DNA of 38,269 nt from Fidelibacterota bacterium (GTDB taxonomy: Bacteria; Fidelibacterota; Marinisomatia; Marinisomatales; UBA1611), in NCBI GenBank assembly GCA_029936885.1, contig JAPYRR010000009.1:1-38269 (forward strand), read 5' to 3'. Positions 25,293-34,144 of the stretch are shown piece after piece. Made by a program: the position numbers and the translations under genes. Within the stretch, counting starts at the first letter, position 1; every line of letters begins with the position of its first letter. The notes below the pieces were generated by a model, which saw only the letters and a program-made list of their open reading frames with translations, ran no database searches and was not told where the DNA came from.

Positions 25293-27014
25293 ATGAGTAC
25301 AGATTTTAATCCCCAATTTTCTCGGATTGGTGAAATATTAGTACATCAAGGTAAAATCTCTGAAAGCCAGTTAAACCAAGCATTGGTTGAACAAAAAAAT
25401 ACCCGTGAAAAACTTGGACAAACTCTCATTGATATGAATGTAATCAATGAGGAAGACCTAACAGGGGTTTATGCGCTACAAATGGGATTTAAAAAGGCTG
25501 ATAACTTTATTTTATTGGAAGCGGATTCAGCCATTGCTGCAATGATTCCAGAAGATTTTGCAAGATCGAATCGAGTGTTAGCCGTTAATAAAAATGATTC
25601 CACCCTTGTTGTAGCTATGGAAGATCCTGAAGACCTAGTTACTATAGATGCAATAAAGCGACTCACGAATTTGAGTCCTGAAATAATTGTATCAGGACCA
25701 ACGCTTATGGAAAAGGCTCTAGACAAAGTTTATGGCGAGATCCAAAAAACGGCTGAAGTAAGTGAAACGATAGAAAGTATTACAGTTATTTCCGGCGATG
25801 AAGGTTCTCAGGAAGTTGTAAATCTTTCTCCTGATAAAGCATCTAAAGAAGATGCGCCAATTGTAAAACTTGTGAATCTAATTTTCCAGGAATCGATAAA
25901 GGAGAGGGCGACTGATATTCATGTGGAGCCCATGGAAAAACAAGTTTACATACGCATTAGAATTGATGGTGTTCTCCAAGTAATCATGACCCCGCCTATT
26001 TCATCATTAAGTGGAATAGTAACACGGATCAAAATTTTATCTAAATTAAATATAGCTGAAAAACGATTACCTCAAGATGGTCGATTTTCCATAAGATCAC
26101 CCGGAAAAGATATTGATGTACGTGTCTCCATTTTACCAACTATTTATGGCGAAAAAATTGTAATGCGTCTTTTGGATAAAACGGGATTCGATTTCAATCT
26201 CACATCCTTGGGATTTCCGAGAGAGAATTTGGGCGTTTTTAAAAAAATGATTAATCAACCGTATGGCATGGTCGTTGTATCTGGCCCAACAGGGTCAGGT
26301 AAATCCACATCTTTATATGCCGCTTTAAAAGAGATTAAAAGTGAACGAACCAATATAACAACTGTTGAAGATCCTGTGGAATATCAATTGGATGGTGTAA
26401 ACCAAGTCCAAGTGTTTGAAGATATTGGCCTCACATTTGGTTCGACCTTACGGTCCATACTTAGACAGGATCCTGATATTTTATTAATTGGAGAGATTCG
26501 TGACGGAGAGACTGCAGACATCGCTGTAAAATTTTCACTAACAGGTCACTTGGTCTTTTCAACTGTACACGCTAACGATGCGGCCGGTACAATTACTCGA
26601 CTATTGGATATTGGCATTGCGCCATTTCTTGTTGGGTCATGTTTGAATTTAGTGATGGCTCAAAGATTGGTAAGAAGAATTTGTCTGGATTGTAAGGAAG
26701 AGCACAATCCAACCCCCGAAGAACTTAAAATGGTTGGGCTTGATCCTAATCGGATCAAGGGAAGCCTATATCGTGGGAAAGGATGTACGGAGTGTAGAAA
26801 TACTGGATATAAAGGTCGATTGGCTATTTTTGAAATGATTCCTATGGCACGCAACCTTCGAAAACTTGTTTATGAAAGCGCAAATGAAGATGATATTCGA
26901 CAAACTGCACTTAAAAATGGGATGGTTACCCTTCGGGAAGCGGGTCTCACAAGAGTGTTGGATGGAACAACTTCGCTAGAAGAAGTCATGAGATCAACTG
27001 TTGAAGATTTATAA
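25293..27014 (+). CDS. pilB: Type IV pilus assembly ATPase
   Basis: This 573-residue protein is a PilB/GspE assembly ATPase. An N-terminal MshEN-like domain (RIGEILVHQGKISESQLNQA) is followed by the N2 domain and the ATPase core, with Walker A GPTGSGKST at about 332-340, the Asp box EDPVEY, Walker B region DPDILLIGEIRDGETA and His box LTGHLVFSTVHANDA. A four-cysteine zinc site is present as CLDC at 464-467 and CTEC at 498-501. It powers pilus growth from the cytosol together with PilC. The ATG at 25293 has a purine-rich site (AGGTGAGG) about 14 bases upstream, further than usual. pilC begins one base inside its stop. Confidence 0.96.
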   Translation: MSTDFNPQFSRIGEILVHQGKISESQLNQALVEQKNTREKLGQTLIDMNVINEEDLTGVYALQMGFKKADNFILLEADSAIAAMIPEDFARSNRVLAVNKNDSTLVVAMEDPEDLVTIDAIKRLTNLSPEIIVSGPTLMEKALDKVYGEIQKTAEVSETIESITVISGDEGSQEVVNLSPDKASKEDAPIVKLVNLIFQESIKERATDIHVEPMEKQVYIRIRIDGVLQVIMTPPISSLSGIVTRIKILSKLNIAEKRLPQDGRFSIRSPGKDIDVRVSILPTIYGEKIVMRLLDKTGFDFNLTSLGFPRENLGVFKKMINQPYGMVVVSGPTGSGKSTSLYAALKEIKSERTNITTVEDPVEYQLDGVNQVQVFEDIGLTFGSTLRSILRQDPDILLIGEIRDGETADIAVKFSLTGHLVFSTVHANDAAGTITRLLDIGIAPFLVGSCLNLVMAQRLVRRICLDCKEEHNPTPEELKMVGLDPNRIKGSLYRGKGCTECRNTGYKGRLAIFEMIPMARNLRKLVYESANEDDIRQTALKNGMVTLREAGLTRVLDGTTSLEEVMRSTVEDL

Positions 27015-28261
27015 TGGCCGTTTATAATTACCTATCAAAAGATTCAGAAGGTAAAAGAAAGGAAGGCGAAATTCGAGCAGATTCCATTGATACTGCAGTC
27101 CAAAAATTATCATCAAATGGACAAATGGTCATTACCCTTAAAGAGGTGGATGATACATTTGATTTTTTAGGCCCCTTTCTTGATGAACTTCAGCTTTCAA
27201 TTGAAAAAGCAAAAAATAGAATTCCTCTATCAAATATTGTTTTTTTTACTCGCCAACTAGCAACGATGTTTGCTGCTGGTTTGACGTTAGAAAGAGCAAT
27301 CCATAGTTTAGGGTCTGAAGAAAAACATAAAAAATTCAATCGAATTTTAACATCGGTTGGGTCCAATATTCGTAAAGGGCTCAATTTTTCAGAATCATTA
27401 GCACGTCACCCTGGCGTTTTTAATTCACTATTTGTTGCTATGGTTAAAGCTGGAGAAGTAAGTGGTAACCTAAACGAGATTCTTGAACAGTTAGCAACCT
27501 ATTTGGAAAAATTAGATGACACCCGTCGTAAGGTAAAATCTGCCATGAATTATCCAATATTTATGATTGTATTTCTATTCGTTATGTTGGCAGTTATGCT
27601 TTTAGTTATTATACCAAAATTTTCTCAAGTTTATGCTCAATTGGGTGCTGGGTTACCAGATGCTACCCGAAAAATGATAGAACTCAGTACTTGGTTTGGA
27701 AACAATATAGGATTTTTAGGGTTTGTCGCTTCCTTGGTGTTCGGTGTTATTTGGCTTATTTCTAAAACTCAAAGAGGTGGGTTATCATTGGATTTGTTAA
27801 AATTGAAAACACCTGTTTTTGGATCTCTTTTGGAACAGTCTATCTTAAATAAATTTTGTAAAACATTTGGTATTCTAATAGGATCAGGTGTCCCTATTTT
27901 AGAATCAACTGCTTTATTACAAAAGGTTGTTGATAATAAAGTCTATGAAAAAGCAATCGAAGATGCATCGAATTATATTCGAGACGGATATAATATATCC
28001 ACTGCTTTAAGACGAACGGAAGTTTTCCCATCTATTTTATTACAATTAGCATCTACGGGTGAAGATACAGGGGAATTAGCTGATTTACTTGATCGTGCAG
28101 CCGACTATTATCAGAAACAAGTTGATGCTTTGGTCGAAAGAATGACCACTTTAATTGAACCTTTATTAATCCTGCTTGTGGGCGCTGTTATAGCCATTAT
28201 GGTTGTTTTAACCTATTTACCTGTATTTCATTTGGGATCAGCATTACAGTCGGGGTTATAG
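27014..28261 (+). CDS. pilC: Type IV pilus inner-membrane platform protein PilC
   Basis: This 415-residue protein is the polytopic platform protein of the PilC/GspF family. It holds two copies of the family domain. The first has FFTRQLATMFAAGLTLERAI (residue 76 on) and a membrane helix near 175-200. The second has LNKFCKTFGILIGSGVPILE and ends with the membrane helix LILLVGAVIAIMVVLTYLPVF. The KSAMNYPIFM segment before the first helix pair is typical. It links the cytosolic ATPases with the pilus base. Its start overlaps the pilB stop by one base and its stop overlaps the next start by one base. Confidence 0.95.
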   Translation: MAVYNYLSKDSEGKRKEGEIRADSIDTAVQKLSSNGQMVITLKEVDDTFDFLGPFLDELQLSIEKAKNRIPLSNIVFFTRQLATMFAAGLTLERAIHSLGSEEKHKKFNRILTSVGSNIRKGLNFSESLARHPGVFNSLFVAMVKAGEVSGNLNEILEQLATYLEKLDDTRRKVKSAMNYPIFMIVFLFVMLAVMLLVIIPKFSQVYAQLGAGLPDATRKMIELSTWFGNNIGFLGFVASLVFGVIWLISKTQRGGLSLDLLKLKTPVFGSLLEQSILNKFCKTFGILIGSGVPILESTALLQKVVDNKVYEKAIEDASNYIRDGYNISTALRRTEVFPSILLQLASTGEDTGELADLLDRAADYYQKQVDALVERMTTLIEPLLILLVGAVIAIMVVLTYLPVFHLGSALQSGL

Positions 28262-28908
28262 TGTTGTATTTCGTGATTCCAATTGTATGTGGACTATCCC
28301 TAGGGTATGGCATAAAATGGACGATTAATTGGTTAAATATCAAAGAATTTCAAATTAGAAATCAAAATATTATATTAGAGCTCACCAGTGTCATTTTATG
28401 GATGTGGGCTTTTTTAAATCTACCATTGGATGAAGCGATTATCTTTTCTCTAATTTCAACTATCCTGGTTGGAATAGGTTTGATTGACTATTTCACTTTT
28501 CAAATACCACTTCTACTTATTTTGATTGGAGTCGGAGTTGCGTTCCTTAGCGTTTTAATAGGATTAACATATTTATCATCTGCATTATGGGGTATTTTTG
28601 TTGGTGCAATTATTCCTTGGGGAATAATGGGAATTACATGGTTTATCACCAAAAGACAGGGAATGGGATATGGCGATATTCAATTAGGTATTTTATTGGG
28701 CGCTTGGCTTGGCCCCGTTAGAATGGCAATGACACTTTTTAGTGCATCTTTATTGAGTCTAATTGCGTGGATAGCCGTTTCATTAATGAAAGAATTTGAT
28801 AAAAATAGGGCAATACCACTTGCGCCATTTCTTGCAGTTGCTGGGATAGGCATTTATATTGGCAGTGTTTATTACCCGAGTTTTTTCTACTTATTGATCA
28901 TCGAATAG
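28261..28908 (+). CDS. pilD: Prepilin peptidase lacking the N-methylase domain
   Basis: This 215-residue membrane protein is an aspartyl prepilin peptidase. The two catalytic aspartates are visible: Asp76 in GLIDYFTFQIP and Asp139 in the GYGD motif (GMGYGDIQLG). Full-length PilD is about 260-290 residues and carries a cytosolic N-methylase domain with two Cys pairs between its first and second helices. Here the first helix (residues 3-22) leads almost directly to the next hydrophobic segment (ILELTSVILWMWAF), and no Cys pairs are present, so the methylase domain is missing. It should remove the leader peptides of the prepilins encoded in this locus. The start is GTG at 28261, one base inside the pilC stop. 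Confidence 0.87.
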   Translation: MLYFVIPIVCGLSLGYGIKWTINWLNIKEFQIRNQNIILELTSVILWMWAFLNLPLDEAIIFSLISTILVGIGLIDYFTFQIPLLLILIGVGVAFLSVLIGLTYLSSALWGIFVGAIIPWGIMGITWFITKRQGMGYGDIQLGILLGAWLGPVRMAMTLFSASLLSLIAWIAVSLMKEFDKNRAIPLAPFLAVAGIGIYIGSVYYPSFFYLLIIE

Positions 28909-28916
28909 AGGCAAAT

Positions 28917-31900
28917 ATGACAACATTACGAAATCAGATAATCCTTTTAATAACATTTACTTTCCTCTTTGCAGGTGAACGGCTTGCGGAAATAAAGTAT
29001 AATGGTTTCAAAGTGACTTCAGAATCGATCGAAATGAAAATCCAATTCAAAAATCCTGGTTTTGAATTAAACGAACGGATTATTGATGGAATTTCTTTTA
29101 TTAAACCTGAAATAATGAATTCTGGTTCTATGGTAGAACCGGGTGAACCATTTTTACCAACGCTCAATACATTTTATGCTGTTGAACCGGGTAAAAAGTA
29201 TCAAGTACAGGTAACTATATTAGAGTCTGAAACTGTTTCAGATATATCAGTTCTGCCTTTTGAATCATGGGAAGCTGATCAACCTGAAAGAGGGATTAAA
29301 GGTGTATCCTACTCACGAAATGAATTATTTCCTTCTGAGATAGCAACCATTTCCGAACCAAGTGTAATGAGAGACCTAACCATGGTTCAAGTGTCATTAA
29401 CACCATTTCAATATAATCCAGTAACAGAAGAATTAACCATTATACATAGTGCGGAAGTTGAATTAATTGAGAATGGGTCCATTGAAATGCCTTTTATTCC
29501 TGCGAAAAGATCTAGAGCATTTGAACCCATTTTTGAATCGTTGGTTGTAAACTATGAATCTTTAAGCCGTGATGAAGTTGAATACCAACGCCCTGCCATT
29601 TTATATGTTCTACCAAATAATATTGGTGGATTATTGTCCACAGTTGAAGAATTAATGGACTGGAAACGTCGGATGGGATACGAGGTGAATTACATATCTT
29701 CATCCAATGTGGTAAATAACAGGAATAACCTAAAAAATTATATTGAAAATGCTTATGAAACCTGGGATAATCCGCCTGTCCATGTCAATATTGTAGCAGA
29801 CGCTGAGGGAAGTTATGACGTGCCTACATGGACAGATTCGTGGAGCAGTTATAATGGGGAAGGGGACCACCCTTATTCATTATTAGAGGGTGGGGACCAG
29901 TATCCTGAAGTCTTTCTGGGCAGGCTCTCTTTTGATTCAAGTTCTGATCTGAATACCATTATTAGCAAAACCCTAAATTACGAATCAACCCCATATATGA
30001 ACGAAAATTGGTTCCAGAGAGCGTGCTTGGTTGGAGATCCTACTTCATCAGGTATTTCTTGTGTAATCACGAATGAAAATATTCATGAAATGTTGGACTT
30101 AGTAGGTTTTGAAGATGTAAACACTGTATACGGGGGATCGTTCCCTAATCAAATGCAGTCTGGGATCAATGCAGGTGTCTCCTTTTTCAATTACCGGGGA
30201 TATTATGGGGTGAGTGGATTTAACTCCAGTCATGTAAACAGTACCAATAATGGTTTTATGCTGCCTATAGCTACGGTTATTACGTGTGGAACAGGTTCCT
30301 TTGCAAGTGGGGAATCATTAATTGAAGCTTTCATTAGAGCTGGTACTGTTGCAAACCCAAAAGGATCTGTAGTCTGTATTGGTACAGCAACATTGGGAAC
30401 GCACACCATGTTTAATAATGTGGTGGATATGGGCTTCTATTACGGTGCTTTGATTGAAGGAATTGAAAGTGTCGGTGCTGCCCTGATGTATGGGAAAATG
30501 ATGCTTTATAAAAATTATCCAAGCAACCCGAGCAACTTTTGCAATATTTTCGCTCATTGGAATAATCTCATGGGAGAATCATCTCTTCAAATGTGGAGTG
30601 ATTATCCGGAAATCACTACGGTTTCCCATCCCTATGCAATTACAAAGGGAACAAATTATATCGACATCACCGTATCAAAGGGTGCCGGCCCTGTTGAAGA
30701 TGCTTGGGTAACTATTTATAAAGAGGATGAAATTATTGAATCAAGTTATTCTAATGGAAATGGATTTGTTCGGTTACCAATAAATTCGATCGAAGAAGGT
30801 GAAGTCTTGGTTACTGTAACCAAAAAGAACCATTATCCATACCAGAATTCATTTCAGATTTATGATCCGGGTGTTTCAATCAATGTTGAGGAATCAACAA
30901 TTACAATTGATGATGATAATTCAGGAAATTCATCTGGAAATGGAAATGGTATTGCAAATGGAGGCGAAACCCTCGAGCTTTATGTCAGTGCTACAAATTT
31001 TGGATCAAATGATGCAACTGGTGTAATAGGTACTATTTCTTCCACAAATAACAATATTGATGTTGTAAACAATACTGTGTCTTATGGAGATATCGCTTCG
31101 GGTAATACGAATGGTAGTTCTACTCCCTATTTAATTACCCTTACAGACGGAATGCAGGAAGGAACAAATTTGGGTCTTACAATTACTTTTATTGAATCGG
31201 GTGGTTCCACGACCACTGGAATTGTGAATGTGGATGTTGCAGGGAATAACATTATTGCCTCCAATGTAGATGTTATTGGATCTGCAAGTGACATATTAAC
31301 ACCAGGTGAATCTTCCTATATTAAAATTCAACTTCAAAATATGGGTACCACCAATGCAACGTCAGTAACAGGTACAATTACCTGTGCATCGCCATTTGTT
31401 GAAATATTAGATAATACAGGGACTTGGTCTTCAGTATTAAATGGTGGCTCGGCTTATAATTCAAATAACTATTTTGAGATATCTACTCTTGAAGAAACAA
31501 TTCCGGGTGCAATTGCACATCTCATTGTAAGTATAGAAACTGGAGAAGGGTACCAGTCTAATTCTATTGTTGATGTTCAAATTGGTGAACCCACCGTTTA
31601 TGATCCAGTCGGACCGGATGCTCATGGCTATTATATTTATGATAGCGGAGATATTAACTATCTTCTTGCACCATCTTACTCTTGGGTTGAAATAGATAGT
31701 CGTTACGGGGGTAGTGGATCACATTTAAGTTCTTTAACAGATTCTGGAAATAATGGGGACGATGTTGAAACAATCAATATACCTTTTGTTTTTAGATTTT
31801 ATGGCCAGGAATATGAAGAAATTAGTGTTTGTTCTAATGGATGGATTGCCATGGGAGATTCAGATCTAGAATCTTTTAGGAATTATCAAATCCCGGGTGT

Positions 31901-32501
31901 TGGCGGACCGGGTGCAATGATTGCTGCCTTTTGGGATGACTTAAAACTAACAAGTCAAGGTCGTGTGTATACTTGGCATGATGAAGTCCAAAAGAAATTT
32001 TATATCCAGTGGTCCAGAGTTCGCACCTATCAAAATAATTCTACAGAAACATTTCAAATAGTTTTACTGGACCCAAGTTACTATATCACGCCTACAGGTG
32101 ATGGTGAGATCCTGATGCAATACATGGATTTCAATAATACATCCTATGGTGCCTATAGTTGGGACCAGATCCACGGGAACTATTGTACTGTTGGGATTGA
32201 AGACCATACTATGACAAAGGGTTTACAGTATACTTTCAATGATATCTACCATCCTGCGGCAATGGAATTAGAGGATGGTGTTGCATTGCTGATCACAACA
32301 CGGGGCAGTGATATCCGTCTCCATGGTGATGTTAATTATGATGAAAGTGTCGATATTTTCGATATCCTCCTTTTAGTTGATTTCATCCTGGGGCATGAAG
32401 GGTTGGTCAATCCATATTTTGCAGATATTAATAGTGATGGGATGGTGAATATCATGGATATGATTGGACTAATTCAATTAATTATGGAGTATGGTTCGTA
32501 A
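28917..32501 (+). CDS. Gingipain-like (C25 family) surface protein with dockerin, probably inactive
   Basis: This 1194-residue protein has a signal peptide, a C25-type propeptide (VEPGEPFLPTLNTFYAVEPG) and a C25-like catalytic domain at about residues 220-560. In gingipains the active site is GHG plus a Cys about 30 residues later. Here the first motif reads NYRGYYG with Tyr429 or Tyr430 in the His place, while Cys457 (VITCGTGSF) is kept. A C25 C-terminal Ig-like domain, two CARDB-like repeats (ATNFGSNDATGV and QNMGTTNATSV) and a beta domain with SNGWIAMGDSD and AAFWDDL follow. The end is a type I dockerin-like pair of calcium loops: DVNYDESVDIFD at 1138 and DINSDGMVNIMD. Unlike the upstream secreted proteins it has no type IX sorting domain. 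It follows pilD by 8 bases and may serve the pilus or the surface; its role is unknown. Confidence 0.82.
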   Translation: MTTLRNQIILLITFTFLFAGERLAEIKYNGFKVTSESIEMKIQFKNPGFELNERIIDGISFIKPEIMNSGSMVEPGEPFLPTLNTFYAVEPGKKYQVQVTILESETVSDISVLPFESWEADQPERGIKGVSYSRNELFPSEIATISEPSVMRDLTMVQVSLTPFQYNPVTEELTIIHSAEVELIENGSIEMPFIPAKRSRAFEPIFESLVVNYESLSRDEVEYQRPAILYVLPNNIGGLLSTVEELMDWKRRMGYEVNYISSSNVVNNRNNLKNYIENAYETWDNPPVHVNIVADAEGSYDVPTWTDSWSSYNGEGDHPYSLLEGGDQYPEVFLGRLSFDSSSDLNTIISKTLNYESTPYMNENWFQRACLVGDPTSSGISCVITNENIHEMLDLVGFEDVNTVYGGSFPNQMQSGINAGVSFFNYRGYYGVSGFNSSHVNSTNNGFMLPIATVITCGTGSFASGESLIEAFIRAGTVANPKGSVVCIGTATLGTHTMFNNVVDMGFYYGALIEGIESVGAALMYGKMMLYKNYPSNPSNFCNIFAHWNNLMGESSLQMWSDYPEITTVSHPYAITKGTNYIDITVSKGAGPVEDAWVTIYKEDEIIESSYSNGNGFVRLPINSIEEGEVLVTVTKKNHYPYQNSFQIYDPGVSINVEESTITIDDDNSGNSSGNGNGIANGGETLELYVSATNFGSNDATGVIGTISSTNNNIDVVNNTVSYGDIASGNTNGSSTPYLITLTDGMQEGTNLGLTITFIESGGSTTTGIVNVDVAGNNIIASNVDVIGSASDILTPGESSYIKIQLQNMGTTNATSVTGTITCASPFVEILDNTGTWSSVLNGGSAYNSNNYFEISTLEETIPGAIAHLIVSIETGEGYQSNSIVDVQIGEPTVYDPVGPDAHGYYIYDSGDINYLLAPSYSWVEIDSRYGGSGSHLSSLTDSGNNGDDVETINIPFVFRFYGQEYEEISVCSNGWIAMGDSDLESFRNYQIPGVGGPGAMIAAFWDDLKLTSQGRVYTWHDEVQKKFYIQWSRVRTYQNNSTETFQIVLLDPSYYITPTGDGEILMQYMDFNNTSYGAYSWDQIHGNYCTVGIEDHTMTKGLQYTFNDIYHPAAMELEDGVALLITTRGSDIRLHGDVNYDESVDIFDILLLVDFILGHEGLVNPYFADINSDGMVNIMDMIGLIQLIMEYGS

Positions 32502-32526
32502 ACTAAAGTGATAGCTGAAATTCAAT

Positions 32527-33708
32527 ATGTCCATGATTCCTCTAATTGTACTTGGCGCCTTTGCGATTGCTTTATGTGTTGCCGGGATTATTGAATTTCA
32601 ATACCATATGCGGTCCTTGGCCGCTATTCCACTTCGAATTCATATTAATGGAACACGTGGAAAATCTAGTGTAACACGCCTAGTCGCTGCCGGATTAAGA
32701 GAAGCAGGGATTCGTACATTTGCAAAAACTACTGGCACCGCACCCAGAGTCATTGATTCAGATGGCAAAGATAGAATAATTCATCGATTAAGATTACCTT
32801 CAATCGGAGAGCAGGTGCGCTTACTCAATTATTTCGCCGGAGAAAAACCAGATGCTGTTGTGATGGAATGTATGGCAGTTCAACCTCAATATCAATGGAT
32901 AGCAGAACATCAAATGGTGCAATCTCAAATTGGTGTTATTACAAATGTTCGACCCGATCATTTAGAAGAAATGGGCCCCACGGAAGACGATGTGGCTTAC
33001 TCACTTTGTAACACGATTCCGGTTGGAGGGACCCTCATTACAGGGGAAGACCAAAAACCGTTGATACTCGAAGAAATAGCTAAGAAAAATGGGTCTGAAT
33101 TTATTCAGTCGAATGAAGCAGAAGTCACTCAAGAAGAACTAGATAAATTCACATATATGGAGCATCCAGCCAATGTGGCCGTAGCTTTGGACGTATGTAA
33201 AAAAGTTGGTGTAGATAGAGAATTAGCTCTGGAGGGAATGCACAAAGTACAGCCTGATCTTGGGGCTCTCATTGCTTGGAATTTGGATAAAGATGCAAAA
33301 CGGATTCAATTTGTGAATGGTATGGCAGCAAATGACCCAGTCTCAACGCTTCAAATTTGGAAATTTGTCATTGATCGATATCCAGCAGAAGGGGGAACAT
33401 GTGTCTTTTTTAATTCTAGGGATGATCGACCTGTGAGAACGAGACAAATGATCGAATTGACTTTAGAGGGAATCAAACCGGATCATTTTATTGTGCGGGG
33501 TGATAAGGTTAGTGCGACACTACAAAGGCTTCACTACCATTCACCGGGGACACAGATTATTATTTTTGGATTAAATGATAAATTAGAAAATGTTGTGAAT
33601 CATATAATGGATTTGCCACACGATACCTTGGTTTATGCAATTGGGAATCAGGTTGGATCTGGTCAAGATATTTTAACTCAAATTTCAAAGTACAGGCACC
33701 ATGGTTGA
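32527..33708 (+). CDS. pgsB: Poly-gamma-glutamate synthase subunit PgsB/CapB
   Basis: This 393-residue protein has the same length as Bacillus PgsB/CapB, a Mur-ligase-like enzyme that joins glutamate through gamma-amide bonds using ATP. An N-terminal membrane helix (about residues 4-23) is followed by the ATP-binding loop HINGTRGKSSVTRL with Lys46. The Mur-like core has VVMECMAVQPQYQWIAE, VITNVRPDHLEEMGPTEDDV and NGMAANDPVS. These match CapB proteins well. It is preceded by 25 bases without a terminator after the dockerin gene and overlaps pgsC by 8 bases. PgsB works with PgsC at the inner membrane. The exact polymer cannot be proven from sequence. Confidence 0.93.
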   Translation: MSMIPLIVLGAFAIALCVAGIIEFQYHMRSLAAIPLRIHINGTRGKSSVTRLVAAGLREAGIRTFAKTTGTAPRVIDSDGKDRIIHRLRLPSIGEQVRLLNYFAGEKPDAVVMECMAVQPQYQWIAEHQMVQSQIGVITNVRPDHLEEMGPTEDDVAYSLCNTIPVGGTLITGEDQKPLILEEIAKKNGSEFIQSNEAEVTQEELDKFTYMEHPANVAVALDVCKKVGVDRELALEGMHKVQPDLGALIAWNLDKDAKRIQFVNGMAANDPVSTLQIWKFVIDRYPAEGGTCVFFNSRDDRPVRTRQMIELTLEGIKPDHFIVRGDKVSATLQRLHYHSPGTQIIIFGLNDKLENVVNHIMDLPHDTLVYAIGNQVGSGQDILTQISKYRHHG

Positions 33709-34144
33709 AATTAGTATTGGATTAGGAATCATTTTAAGTCTCGTTTTGTCGGAAACATTAGGAGTCACCGCCGGCGGGATTATTGTACCGGGGTATATCG
33801 CATTATATTTACACCATCCAATTCAAGTTGTGATTACTTTTTTAGTTGCTATACTTGTATGGGGAATTATACAAGGTCTGGGAAATATAATGTTTTTGTA
33901 CGGAAAACGTCGAATTGTACTTGCATTAATCCTTGGTTTCTTTTTCGGATATATCACTCGAAATATTTTATTTATGCCTGCAGAAATAGGCCCCGTTGCA
34001 GTGATTGGGAATATTATTCCCGGACTCATTGCAAATTGGATGGATAGACAAGGTGTAACTCGGACATTATCTGTAGTTATTCTTACTGCTGTTTTAGTCA
34101 AACTAGCTGTTATGTTATTATTTGGTGGGGTGCTTTTTGAATAA
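33701..34144 (+). CDS. pgsC: Poly-gamma-glutamate synthesis membrane protein PgsC/CapC
   Basis: This 147-residue protein is close to the usual PgsC/CapC length and consists of about four to five membrane helices. The start VEISIGLGIILSLVLSETLG and the next loop VTAGGIIVPGYIALYLHHP are characteristic of CapC. It partners PgsB in the membrane to form the polymerase. It begins 8 bases inside pgsB, and the next gene begins within its last codons. Confidence 0.93.
   Translation: MVEISIGLGIILSLVLSETLGVTAGGIIVPGYIALYLHHPIQVVITFLVAILVWGIIQGLGNIMFLYGKRRIVLALILGFFFGYITRNILFMPAEIGPVAVIGNIIPGLIANWMDRQGVTRTLSVVILTAVLVKLAVMLLFGGVLFE
34124..34130 (+). promoter_or_regulatory. Possible ribosome binding site for pgsW
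   Basis: GGTGGGG lies 6 bases ahead of an in-frame TTG at 34137. There is no ATG near the start of this frame, so this purine-rich site helps choose the TTG at 34137 over the TTG at 34122 or GTG at 34125. Confidence 0.4.

Noticed and set aside
13240-28908. Reading the locus as a type II secretion system
   Set aside because: A true PilT with the AIRNLIRE motif and a PilM-N-O-P set are present, and the GspL/GspM forms are absent, so a type IV pilus is the better call.
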